From contig JABFRP010000004.1 of the NCBI GenBank assembly GCA_013141115.1, positions 248,001-312,000 of the forward strand: 64,000 nucleotides of DNA. Direction: 5' to 3'. This DNA is from Ferruginibacter sp. (lineage in GTDB: Bacteria > Bacteroidota > Bacteroidia > Chitinophagales > Chitinophagaceae). Positions 55,466 to 63,516 of the stretch are shown in pieces. The first letter of the stretch is position 1; the number at the start of each line of letters is the position of its first letter. The translations under genes were made by a program, and so were the position numbers. The notes below the pieces were generated by a model. The model was not told the DNA's origin. It saw only the letters and a program-made list of their open reading frames with translations, and ran no database searches.

Positions 55466-56474
55466 TCCCATCATTATCATACTGACAATGTTTATTTCAG
55501 TAATAGAACTGAAAGCTCAAAAAAATGAATTGTTCATTTCTAAAATGACAGCTGTTAATCCGGTATCTTATACTGATGTGATCTTCATTGGAGAAAAAGA
55601 TACTGTATTAGTATCCACTTACAGCGGTAGAATCAGTAAAATTATAAAGGGTAAACAGAAAGAAAAGGTCATTTCTCAGCTTGGAGATGAAATATATTTG
55701 TTGTCATATAATTCCACTAAGAAACACATCGCAGCAAGTACATTGGAGAATGGAATAGTAATTGTTAGCGAGATAAATGGGAAAGTAATTAGAAAACTTC
55801 CATTAATACAGACTTGGTCTTTAAGAATGGGTTATTCTGGCGACTCAAAACTGTTATTTGCTAATGATCAAAGAGGAAATAGATTTATTTGGGATGCAAC
55901 TAATAATTATAGTCCTGTTAGCCTGCCTCCAACATTTCCTGAAGGAATAATTTATTCAATAGAAAAAAATGTCATTACATTAATATCTGCAAAAAAAATT
56001 ACCAAATGGGATCATAAAACACAAATTGCTATACAAGAAATTCCTAATAGTGTAACCAGAATTGTCGATATAGACAGCTCAAACAATATTCTAAGTATTG
56101 ATTTTAATGTTTGTAAATTATATAGTTCAAATGAAAACAAAGAACTGTTTACATTCAAGCACCCGTCCTGGTTAAGATCTGCTGAATCAATTGGTGGTGA
56201 GGATGCTGCAAGAACTTATGGAATTGAAATAAAAGATGGGTATTTCGAGGACACTGATTATCAAATGGCTCTTACTTCGGCTAAATTTGGAAGGGACAAA
56301 GTATTTACATCTAGTATAGACCGCTCCATACGAATTTGGGATAAATATACTGGACAATTACTTATGGCAATTACAGGTCACAAAGGAACTGTAAATAAAA
56401 TCAAAGTTTCACCGGATAAATTGCAACTTGTTTCTATTGATCTCAAAGGGGGAATACAATTTACTCAAATTTAA
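55452..56474 (+). CDS. Exported WD40-repeat-like protein
   Basis: A 340-residue protein with signal peptide (IIIILTMFISVIELKAQ) and a beta-propeller-like repeat pattern. GDSKLLFANDQRGNRFIWDA and RDKVFTSSIDRSIRIWDKYT are clear WD40 blades, ending with TGHKGTVNKIKVSPDKLQLV. Other blades are degenerate. It probably forms a periplasmic or surface propeller for protein binding. It is coupled to the upstream repeat protein by overlap, so the two may work together. Confidence 0.8.
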   Translation: MKKNSPIIIILTMFISVIELKAQKNELFISKMTAVNPVSYTDVIFIGEKDTVLVSTYSGRISKIIKGKQKEKVISQLGDEIYLLSYNSTKKHIAASTLENGIVIVSEINGKVIRKLPLIQTWSLRMGYSGDSKLLFANDQRGNRFIWDATNNYSPVSLPPTFPEGIIYSIEKNVITLISAKKITKWDHKTQIAIQEIPNSVTRIVDIDSSNNILSIDFNVCKLYSSNENKELFTFKHPSWLRSAESIGGEDAARTYGIEIKDGYFEDTDYQMALTSAKFGRDKVFTSSIDRSIRIWDKYTGQLLMAITGHKGTVNKIKVSPDKLQLVSIDLKGGIQFTQI

Positions 56475-56633
56475 ATGTTAAAATTGAAGCTTGAAAATTA
56501 AAATACTCAACTTGTTTTTAATAAGTCAATGCTTTTGTCTTTTTGCAGCAGTGACCTTAAGAAAGATAGCCTACACTGGCTTTTTTGATAAGTTTTTTGA
56601 AGCACATTATTTTTTACAATGTAATCGCTAAAA

Positions 56634-56717
56634 ATGGAAAACTTAGACAGAATCAATTTGAGGTGGAACCGAAATGATGAAATGCCCGATTGGCTTAAAG
56701 GGCTGACGGAAAAATGA
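56634..56717 (+). pseudogene. 3' fragment of an LRR gene
   Basis: Twenty-eight codons: MENLDRINLRWNRNDEMPDW then LKGLTEK and a stop. This corresponds to the C-terminal cap NLERLDLRWNPIDNIPSWIS of the LRR protein at 13273-14112. The ATG is probably fortuitous, since it replaces a Leu in the repeat. Confidence 0.75.
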
Positions 56718-56836
56718 ATATTATAGCTATAGTGGTATTGTTGTGTTGGTTATAATAAAGTGACAATTACAAAACAACGGGTAACCCGGTTCGTAAGCTT
56801 AAAGGATAACCTGGCAATATTTAATATCGTAACAGA

Positions 56837-57232
56837 ATGACAAAGACATCGTTTTCAATTCTAATTGTGTTGGTTTGATGTTGTTCAGGTTGAGGACAAT
56901 TTGTCTGATGCAAATGTTGGCAAACGAATCTTTAGAAGCACTGGAATACTCAAACAGGTTGGGAGCATGGCGGTGTAGGTGTGAATACAACTGATGATGG
57001 AAAATCAAGACCAACAATTGGCTTAGATGACGAATCGGGAGAGGCTTTGCATTTGATATGCTTAGAAGATGGTAGTAAAGGAATTATTATTGGTGGCGAA
57101 AACGGTTCCTTAAGAATTGGAATGGCAAATAAGGAAGGTGAATTATTTCAAAATAAAGGAGAATTTGTTGGAATAAAATATTTTGACAATAATGGAAAAT
57201 TGGTTTGGGAACATAATATTGAAAAAAAATAA
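56837..57232 (+). pseudogene. Broken member of the exported repeat-protein family
   Basis: It begins MTKTSFSILIVLV, then a TGA and further stops in what looks like a lipoprotein signal (CCSG). From about 56935 a clean frame reads TGWEHGGVGVNTTDDGKSRP, IGLDDESGEALHLICLEDGS and GSLRIGMANKEGEL, ending LVWEHNIEKK. The strand-DxxG-turn pattern matches the families at 9959 and 54959. It has no usable start. Confidence 0.65.
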
Positions 57233-57591
57233 ACAAGAATAAAAACTACCGCTAATATACCCGTTAGCTTTCAATATAAGCAAGATCAGGAAATAATATT
57301 TTTACCTTTTTTTCTATAACAAAAATAGATAATCTTTAATTTTGGAACAGTCATTTGGTATTTATTTTACTTTGGTAATTACACGTTGTGCAAGGCATTG
57401 CTGTTTTTTTGTTTACGATAACCTGCTATCTGTAGATTTCAGATACAACTACTTTCTATATTTCTATATTCTTGCATTGTTATACATTGAATAAATAAAT
57501 TTTAAAAGAACTTTTGTAAAGCAGGAGTTTAAGTTGGCTGCAATAGCTAGGAACAGCGGAAATTATACAAAAATTAAAACAGATACCATGT
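57233..57591. other. Non-coding gap
   Basis: Apart from the TACCGCTAAT motif at its start, about 360 bases of AT-rich DNA without a recognisable gene, RNA or strong hairpin. Confidence 0.55.
57247..57256 (+). repeat. TACCGCTAAT tail motif
   Basis: It lies 14 bases after the stop of the broken repeat-protein gene and continues ATACCCGTTAGC, so GCTAA and TTAGC can pair across an 8-base loop. Confidence 0.55.
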
Positions 57592-58017
57592 ATGGCAAAG
57601 AATAATAGCTTAGAAGATGTAAAAATAAATATCAAAATTAAACTTTCGGCACTTTGGGCATCTGTAACACTTTGCTATTTGTATGGCGATTATTTTGAGT
57701 TATACGTTCCTGGAAAAGTAGAAGGATTACTAAATGGAAAAAATTTGTTGAATAACCCGACAAATTTATTTGCAGCAACTTTAGTATTGGCAATTCCGGC
57801 TTTGATGGTTTGTTTATCAGTTATTTTAAAACCAGCAATAAGCAAATGGCTCAATATTATAGTAGCAATTTTTTTTACTGCTATTCTGGTATTGATTGCA
57901 TTTACTTCAATTTCGCCCTGGCGTACTTTCTATGTTTTTTTAGCAATAGTAGAAAGTGTAATTACATCACTTATTGTTTGGTATGCCTTTAAATGGCCTA
58001 AGCATATTAAGCAATAA
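57592..58017 (+). CDS. Small four-helix membrane protein (DUF6326-like)
   Basis: A 141-residue membrane protein starting MAKNNSLEDVKINIKIKLSA, then YGDYFELYVPGKVEGLLNGK, with four helices and a WPKHIKQ end. It is paralogous to 27061-27516. It is first in a three-gene unit with a DUF4386-like and a DUF2306-like membrane protein, spaced 12 and 9 bases apart, so the three are probably made together. The function is unknown. Confidence 0.78.
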   Translation: MAKNNSLEDVKINIKIKLSALWASVTLCYLYGDYFELYVPGKVEGLLNGKNLLNNPTNLFAATLVLAIPALMVCLSVILKPAISKWLNIIVAIFFTAILVLIAFTSISPWRTFYVFLAIVESVITSLIVWYAFKWPKHIKQ

Positions 58018-58029
58018 TATTTTGGCAAA

Positions 58030-58725
58030 ATGACATCAAACAAAAAAATAGCAAGAATTGCAGGATTACTTTATTTGGTAGTTGTGCTAACAGGAATATT
58101 TAGCTTAATGTATGTGCCTGGCAAACTAATTGTTTGGGATAATGCAGCAACTACATTCAATAACATTGTTATTAATCAACCACTCTTTCGCCTTGGTATG
58201 GTTACTTATTTAGTCTGCTATACTTTCTTTTTATTTTTACCATTGGTTTTATACAAGTTACTTAAACCAGTTAATGAAACTTTTGCCAGGCTTATGGTTA
58301 TTTTAGCCGTAGTTAGTGTTCCGGTTTCTTTTGCAAATAGTCAAAACATGTTCAGTGTTTTATCCTTAATTAGTGGTGAAAGTTATCTCAAAGTATTTTC
58401 TAATGATCAATTACAATCGCAGGTTTTATTGTATCTCAATCATTACGATAATGGGAACCTTACCATTTCAATTTTTTCCGGCCTTTGGTTATTTCCTTTT
58501 GGCTATTTAGTATTTAAGTCAAAGTTTTTGCCTAAAATACTGGGCATATTTCTTATGCTTGGTTGCTTTGGTTATTTAATAAATTTTCTTGGACATTCAT
58601 TGGTTCCTCATTATTCAAAAATGGGTATTGCTTTCTATATACAATTGCCTGCAAGCCTTGGCGAAATAGGAACATGTTTATGGCTATTAATTATGGGTGC
58701 AAAGAATAACAAGCCATCTAATTAG
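58030..58725 (+). CDS. DUF4386-family membrane protein
   Basis: A 231-residue protein with six or so helices. It opens with NKKIARIAGLLYLVVVLTGI, then YVPGKLIVWDNAATTFNNIV and LFRLGMVTYLVCYTFFLFLP, which is the standard start of DUF4386 proteins. It ends in a C-terminal PASLGEIGTCLWLLIMGAK helix. It is encoded between two other small membrane proteins in one operon. The family is of unknown function, and it may form a complex with its neighbours (inference from the operon only). Confidence 0.88.
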   Translation: MTSNKKIARIAGLLYLVVVLTGIFSLMYVPGKLIVWDNAATTFNNIVINQPLFRLGMVTYLVCYTFFLFLPLVLYKLLKPVNETFARLMVILAVVSVPVSFANSQNMFSVLSLISGESYLKVFSNDQLQSQVLLYLNHYDNGNLTISIFSGLWLFPFGYLVFKSKFLPKILGIFLMLGCFGYLINFLGHSLVPHYSKMGIAFYIQLPASLGEIGTCLWLLIMGAKNNKPSN

Positions 58726-58734
58726 CAATTGTAA

Positions 58735-59541
58735 ATGACAAGATTATATATAGTAAGTGCAAAAAAGTTTTTAAACATTGCTGTAACAGTATGGTTTATA
58801 GTAGCTGTAGTAGGGCAATGGATTTTTGCAACTTATGTAATTTTATTTTACGGCAAAGCAACTGCTACCGGGCACAATGAAGATTGGAACAAGGTGCTTC
58901 CGCATGGATATGTGGAAGGAGAAACAACGGGTAACATAGTAGTTGGAATTCATTTGCTTTTAACAATTATTATTGTCATCGGCGGACCACTTCAAATAAT
59001 TCCCGGGATTAGAAAATCTTTCCCGGTAATTCACCGGTGGACAGGACGCATTTATATACTGGTTGCTTTTGTGATGAGTTTAAGTGGTCTATTTATGGTT
59101 TGGGTTCGTGGATCGGTTGGAGGAATAACACAGCATATCAGTATAAGTTTTAATGCTGTTTTGATTATGATTTCAGCAGTATGTGCTATCAGGTATGCCA
59201 GGCGGCGAGATTTTAAAAGGCATAGGGTATGGGCCATGCGGTTGTTTCTATTTGTAAACGGCGTATGGTTCTTTAGAGTGGGGCTTCACTTTTGGCTGTT
59301 GATAAACGAGGGGCCGGTGGGTTTTGACCCAAGAACGTTTCAGGGACCGTTCTTAACTTTTCTAAGTATTTCTCAGTATAGTTTACCTTTTATCTTTTTT
59401 GAAATGTATTTAAAAGCAAGTAAGAGCGCCAATAGAATATTTGTTTTTAGTGCTGCAAGTATACTTTTCTTATTTACAGTAATAATGGCAATTGGTGTTT
59501 TTGCTGCTACAGTGGGCAGTTGGGGGCCTAAAATGAATTAA
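58735..59541 (+). CDS. DUF2306-family membrane protein
   Basis: A 268-residue protein with about seven helices. IHRWTGRIYILVAFVMSLSG and RRRDFKRHRVWAMRLFLFVN carry the conserved HRxxGRxY and HRxWxxR motifs of DUF2306, with RVGLHFWLL following. It is the third gene of the unit starting at 57592. The smaller relative at 18341-19000 shares the motif pattern. The conserved His/Arg residues near the membrane suggest heme or quinone chemistry, but that is speculation. Confidence 0.85.
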   Translation: MTRLYIVSAKKFLNIAVTVWFIVAVVGQWIFATYVILFYGKATATGHNEDWNKVLPHGYVEGETTGNIVVGIHLLLTIIIVIGGPLQIIPGIRKSFPVIHRWTGRIYILVAFVMSLSGLFMVWVRGSVGGITQHISISFNAVLIMISAVCAIRYARRRDFKRHRVWAMRLFLFVNGVWFFRVGLHFWLLINEGPVGFDPRTFQGPFLTFLSISQYSLPFIFFEMYLKASKSANRIFVFSAASILFLFTVIMAIGVFAATVGSWGPKMN

Positions 59542-59597
59542 ACATGTATATACATAAAATAAATTTAGAAACAAATAGAGAATAAATTATTTCCTTC

Positions 59598-59864
59598 ATG
59601 AAGCAATTTAGTGTTGTACCAATTATTGCTGCAAAAGACAATATACCAGAGGCTAAACATCTACCTTTTTTTGTAACTAAAATTGATGATGTTATATTAA
59701 CAGCTCATTTTGCAAAAGCTAATGAATACTGGAATTATATTGAAGACAGTGAAGTACTGGTGATTTTTTACAGAACCTCACGCTTACGTTTCAACTGAAA
59801 ACCATTCTGTTGAACTTGAAGTTCCAAAAATTTTCCTGCAATTGACAAACAAAAACCATATTTA
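59598..59864 (+). pseudogene. Truncated PaiB-like FMN-binding protein
   Basis: The frame reads EAKHLPFFVTKIDDVILTAH, FAKANEYWNYIEDSEVLVIF and then leaves the family pattern at a T6 run (59764-59769). With one T fewer it continues TEPHAYVSTENHSVE, matching the GPHAYIS motif of PaiB-type FMN-binding regulators. About half of the usual 200 residues is absent and a new gene starts 20 bases later, so the gene is truncated as well as frameshifted. Confidence 0.78.
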
Positions 59865-59884
59865 ATATTATTTAAAATTTAACA

Positions 59885-60817
59885 ATGAAAACAAACTTTT
59901 TTGTACTTACTACAATTCTATTTTCGTTAGCCCACATCAGCTCTTTTGCTCAGGGCAAAGTAGTTCCATTGTATTCAGGAGAAATACCAAATTCAAAAAA
60001 AGCTCCATCAAATTTTCTTGAAGTTAAGGATACCTCAAGAGGTTATTTTACAAACGTTAGTATCCCCACATTAACAGTATTTACCCCAAAAAAGGGAGCT
60101 GAAAACGGAACCGCTGTAATAATTTTTACAAGTGGGGGATACCGGGTGGTGGTAGATGAGGGCGAAGACATTGCCAAGGCATTTACTAATAAAGGAATAA
60201 CAGCTTTTGTGTTAAAATACCGATTGCCGAATGACACTATAATGCTGGATAAAACCATAGGGCCATTACAAGATGCTCAAATGGCTATAAAACATATCCG
60301 CATGAATGCCAGAAAGTATAACATTGACACAGACAAAATCGGTTTTGTGGGTCTTTCAGCGGGTGGACATCTTGCATCAACAGAAGCTACTCATCTTAAT
60401 ACAGTAGTAATTGATAATAAAGAAAATATAAATCTGCGGCCTGATTTTATGGTACTGGCGTACCCCGTTATTAGTTTTACACATGCCAAAGTCAATGCCA
60501 CCATAGCCAAATTACTGGGGGCAAATCCTTCTGAAGATTCTTTAAATTTTTTCAGCAATGAAAAACATGTAAGCATCAATACACCACCAACATTTTTAAT
60601 TCATGCCGGCGATGACGAAAGAGTTTCTGTACAACACAGTCTCCTGTTTTATGAAGCCCTGCAAAAAGCAAAAGTAAAATCAGAATTTCATATTCTTCAA
60701 AGCGGAGGTCATGGTTTTGCGTTGGAACATGAGACAAGAGGTGATAAATGGATTTACTGGTGTATTGACTGGTTGAACGAGAATGGATTTGGAATACAAA
60801 CTAAAAAGCAAAATTAA
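59885..60817 (+). CDS. Exported alpha/beta-hydrolase esterase (BD-FAE/acetyl-xylan-esterase-like)
   Basis: A 310-residue secreted esterase. The signal peptide ends SFAQ. The fold shows IIFTSGGYRVVVDEGEDIAK (oxyanion loop with SGG in place of HGGG), KIGFVGLSAGGHLASTEATH with nucleophile Ser158, LIHAGDDERVSVQHSLLFYE with the acid, and LQSGGHGFALEHETRG with the His. Enzymes of this type deacetylate or remove acyl groups from plant polysaccharides. A fragment of a close duplicate lies at 61723-61959, and a SGNH hydrolase gene sits between them. Confidence 0.9.
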   Translation: MKTNFFVLTTILFSLAHISSFAQGKVVPLYSGEIPNSKKAPSNFLEVKDTSRGYFTNVSIPTLTVFTPKKGAENGTAVIIFTSGGYRVVVDEGEDIAKAFTNKGITAFVLKYRLPNDTIMLDKTIGPLQDAQMAIKHIRMNARKYNIDTDKIGFVGLSAGGHLASTEATHLNTVVIDNKENINLRPDFMVLAYPVISFTHAKVNATIAKLLGANPSEDSLNFFSNEKHVSINTPPTFLIHAGDDERVSVQHSLLFYEALQKAKVKSEFHILQSGGHGFALEHETRGDKWIYWCIDWLNENGFGIQTKKQN

Positions 60818-60818
60818 A

Positions 60819-60902
60819 ATAACTAAAGAAGATTTAAAATTGGAACAAGAAATAAACGGAAAGATTTGCAGGTATTAAATAAAGTTGGGGTTTAGTATGT
60901 AA
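60819..60902 (+). pseudogene. 3' fragment of a DUF3108-like gene
   Basis: It reads ITKEDLKLEQEINGKICRY, then a stop and diverged sequence. It matches TKEVLKLEQEINKKIYRYKI at the C-terminus of the protein at 44009-44827. The fragment starts one base after the esterase stop. Confidence 0.85.
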
Positions 60903-61005
60903 CCGTGAGTAGTACATAGTTGTACTTTTATTCGACTTTTAAACAATAAAGAGAAAATATTCTTAGAAAAAAATAATTCTTAATAATTAAAAAACAAGTA
61001 AAAAA

Positions 61006-61690
61006 GTGAAAAAAATTATTTGCCTTAATCTTTTGCTTTGCAACAACAACAATTGTAGTTGGGCAAAATATAGTTTATGATACTATTCAGTACGCAAAAG
61101 AGTATTACCAAAAACGAATGGTTCTCTTTAAAAGTGAACCTGTGGTTAAAGGAAAAATTATTTTTTTAGGGAACAGCATTACAGAGTTTGGTGATTGGCA
61201 AAAACTTCTGAATGACTCAATGGTAATTAATAGAGGAATTGCTGGTGATAATACTTTTGGTGTTTTGGCCCGTTTAGATGATGTAATTACTCGGGAACCG
61301 AGCAAGCTTTTTATTAAAATCGGTATAAATGATGTTTCACAGAACATTCCCGTTGAAATTATTGTAAAAAATATATCAACTATTATAGAAAGAATAAAGG
61401 ATAAATCACCAACGACAATTATTTATATTCACAGTGTTTTGCCGACAAATGATAATGTCAAAAACGAGTACCCAGATGCATACCATAAAAATGGTATAGT
61501 GAACTTGTTAAATATGCAGATCAAAAATCAAGCATTAAAATATAGTGTTTTTTATATAGATATCAATAAAATCTTTAGGAACAGGCTTGGTAAACTAGAC
61601 ATAAAATATGCTGATTCCGACGGAATTCATTTAAATGGTTTCGCTTACAAAACTTGGATTGAGCTACTAAAGAGTAAAAAATATTTGTAA
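61006..61690 (+). CDS. Exported SGNH/GDSL hydrolase, frameshift in the signal peptide
   Basis: A lipase/esterase of the SGNH fold, about 228 residues. Block I is KIIFLGNSITEFGDWQKLL with the nucleophile Ser, block II is NRGIAGDNTFG, block III is FIKIGINDVSQN, and block V is DGIHLNGFAYKTW with Asp and His. The largest open frame starts at 61118, inside the domain. Upstream sequence encodes FALIFCFATTTIVVGQ, a signal peptide that joins a GTG start at 61006 only if the A7 run (61009-61015) loses one A. It lies between the esterase gene and its duplicate fragment. Confidence 0.8.
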
Positions 61691-61722
61691 AACAAATTAA
61701 GATTTTCGACCGGCAGTAGGAA

Positions 61723-61959
61723 ATACCGACACCAATATTTTTACTTCATCTAGGAGATGACACAAGAGTTTCTTTACAACATAGCATTCTATTCTATGAA
61801 GCTCTGCAAAAAGCAAAAGTAAAATCTGAATTTCATATCCTCCAAAGTGGAGGTCATGGTTTTACCCTTGAACATGAGACAAGAGGTGATAAATGGATTT
61901 ACTGGTGTATTGACTGGCTAAACGAGAATGGATTTGGAATACAAACTAAAAAAAAATAG
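61723..61959 (+). pseudogene. 3' fragment of a duplicated esterase gene
   Basis: Seventy-eight codons and a stop, with no start: IPTPIFLLHLGDDTRVSLQH, VKSEFHILQSGGHGFTLEHE and KWIYWCIDWLNENGFGIQTK. They match the C-terminus of the esterase at 59885-60817 closely at both DNA and protein level. The nucleophile half is missing. The following 260 bases to 62224 hold no recognisable gene. Confidence 0.92.
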
Positions 61960-62224
61960 AATAAAAATTTAAAAGATTTAAATGCCTCCAAACTAGAATT
62001 ACTTTACGACAGGTGTGGTTGGACAATCAGGCTTCGGTAATTTAACCTCGGCAGACAGTTGGTCAACTGCACACTTGCGAATATCCCAGCAAAGGTGCTG
62101 TATTTGCGGAAGTTTTCTTTGATACTTTCAGGAATACACTAGTTAGTGGCTATTTTTTGAGACCCTACAAACTCAAAATAATCATCACGAAATAAAACCT
62201 GAAATTAAATTCTAAAAATGTAGT

Positions 62225-63412
62225 ATGAAATTGAAAATCCTAATTATCGGTATTTTATTGACCCAACAAGTCTATGCACAATCCTACAAGAAAATTCATG
62301 CTAAAGCAATTGTAATAGATACACATAATGACTTTTTAATGCAGGTTACAGATAGTGCTTCTGTAGCCTATAGAAATAATGAGTTCACACTTGATAAAGA
62401 TTTAAAAGGCAAAACACATATTGATTTGGCAAGACAGAAAGAAGGCGGATTAGATGTGCAAATATTTTCTATTTTTTGTACAGGCGACATGAAATCCCCA
62501 TTCAGTTTTGCTAATAGACAGATTGATTCATTAGACGCTGTGATTGCCCGACATCCGGATAAAATTGTAAAAGTAGTCAACAGTAAAGAATTGATGAAAG
62601 CGGTTAAGCAACATAAATTAGTCGCTATGCTTGGTGTAGAAGGCGGACACATGATAGAAAATGATTTGAGTAAATTAGATGTTCTATATAAACGGGGTGC
62701 AAGATATATGACCCTTACTTGGAATAACTCGACATCATGGGCAACAAGTGCATATGAAGAAACTTTCAAAAAAGATTTGACACATAAGGGTTTGACGGAG
62801 TTTGGCAAACAGGTAGTAAATAGAATGAACCAATTGGGCATGATAGTGGACATTAGCCATGTGGGAGAACAAACTTTTTGGGATATAATAAAGACGACGA
62901 CTAAACCAGTTATTGCCTCACATAGTTCAGTATATAATTTATGTAACCATCAAAGAAATTTGAAAGATGACCAAATAAAAGCTATTGCAAAAAATGGCGG
63001 TGTAATACAGGTAAATTTTAACCCTCCATTTATCGACAGCAGCTTTGCAAAAAAAGAGAATAGCTTTTTTCAAGAACATAAAATAGAAGCAGATTCTCTT
63101 GTTAAAAGTGGTATGGATGATTGGGTTATGGAAAATTATCTGTATAGTAAGTATAAGAGCGAAGCAAATACAATGCGACCTCCATTATCAGTACTAATTC
63201 AACATATTGAATACATTATTAACTTAGTTGGGGTAGACTACGTTGGACTTGGTTCTGACTTTGATGGAATTAATATTACACCGCAACAATTAGACGATGT
63301 AACTAACTTTCCATTGATTGCAAAAGCACTGGTAGATAAAGGGTATAGCAAAAAAGATATTACTAAAATTTTAGGAGGAAACTTTTTGAGAGTTTTAAAA
63401 GCGAATGAATGA
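62225..63412 (+). CDS. Membrane dipeptidase (peptidase family M19)
   Basis: A 395-residue exported metallopeptidase with signal peptide ending VYAQ. Binuclear zinc ligands are visible: VIDTHND (His34, Asp36), LGVEGGHMI (bridging Glu), VDISHVG (His), VIASHSS (His) and LGSDFDGI (Asp). The ending ITKILGGNFLRVL is the family's GxNxLRV motif. M19 enzymes cleave dipeptides, including D-residue containing ones, and in some bacteria beta-lactam-like bonds. It is likely periplasmic or surface lipid-free. A TACCGCTAAC motif lies 37 bases after the stop. Confidence 0.94.
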   Translation: MKLKILIIGILLTQQVYAQSYKKIHAKAIVIDTHNDFLMQVTDSASVAYRNNEFTLDKDLKGKTHIDLARQKEGGLDVQIFSIFCTGDMKSPFSFANRQIDSLDAVIARHPDKIVKVVNSKELMKAVKQHKLVAMLGVEGGHMIENDLSKLDVLYKRGARYMTLTWNNSTSWATSAYEETFKKDLTHKGLTEFGKQVVNRMNQLGMIVDISHVGEQTFWDIIKTTTKPVIASHSSVYNLCNHQRNLKDDQIKAIAKNGGVIQVNFNPPFIDSSFAKKENSFFQEHKIEADSLVKSGMDDWVMENYLYSKYKSEANTMRPPLSVLIQHIEYIINLVGVDYVGLGSDFDGINITPQQLDDVTNFPLIAKALVDKGYSKKDITKILGGNFLRVLKANE

Positions 63413-63449
63413 AAGTGGCCTATTGAAAATACAAATACCATACTAAAAC

Positions 63450-63459
63450 TACCGCTAAC
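63450..63459 (+). repeat. TACCGCTAAC tail motif after the dipeptidase
   Basis: It is preceded by AAAAC and continues TTGACCCGTAAGC. The AACTACCGCTAA context is shared with 43918 and 57245. Confidence 0.6.
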
Positions 63460-63516
63460 TTGACCCGTAAGCAACTTTGACAAAAGCATCATAAAACGAT
63501 TAAATAATTTATATAC

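Noticed and set aside
62368-62853. 161-codon minus-strand frame in the dipeptidase gene
   Set aside because: It is antisense to an M19 gene with all metal ligands, and the translation has no family features.
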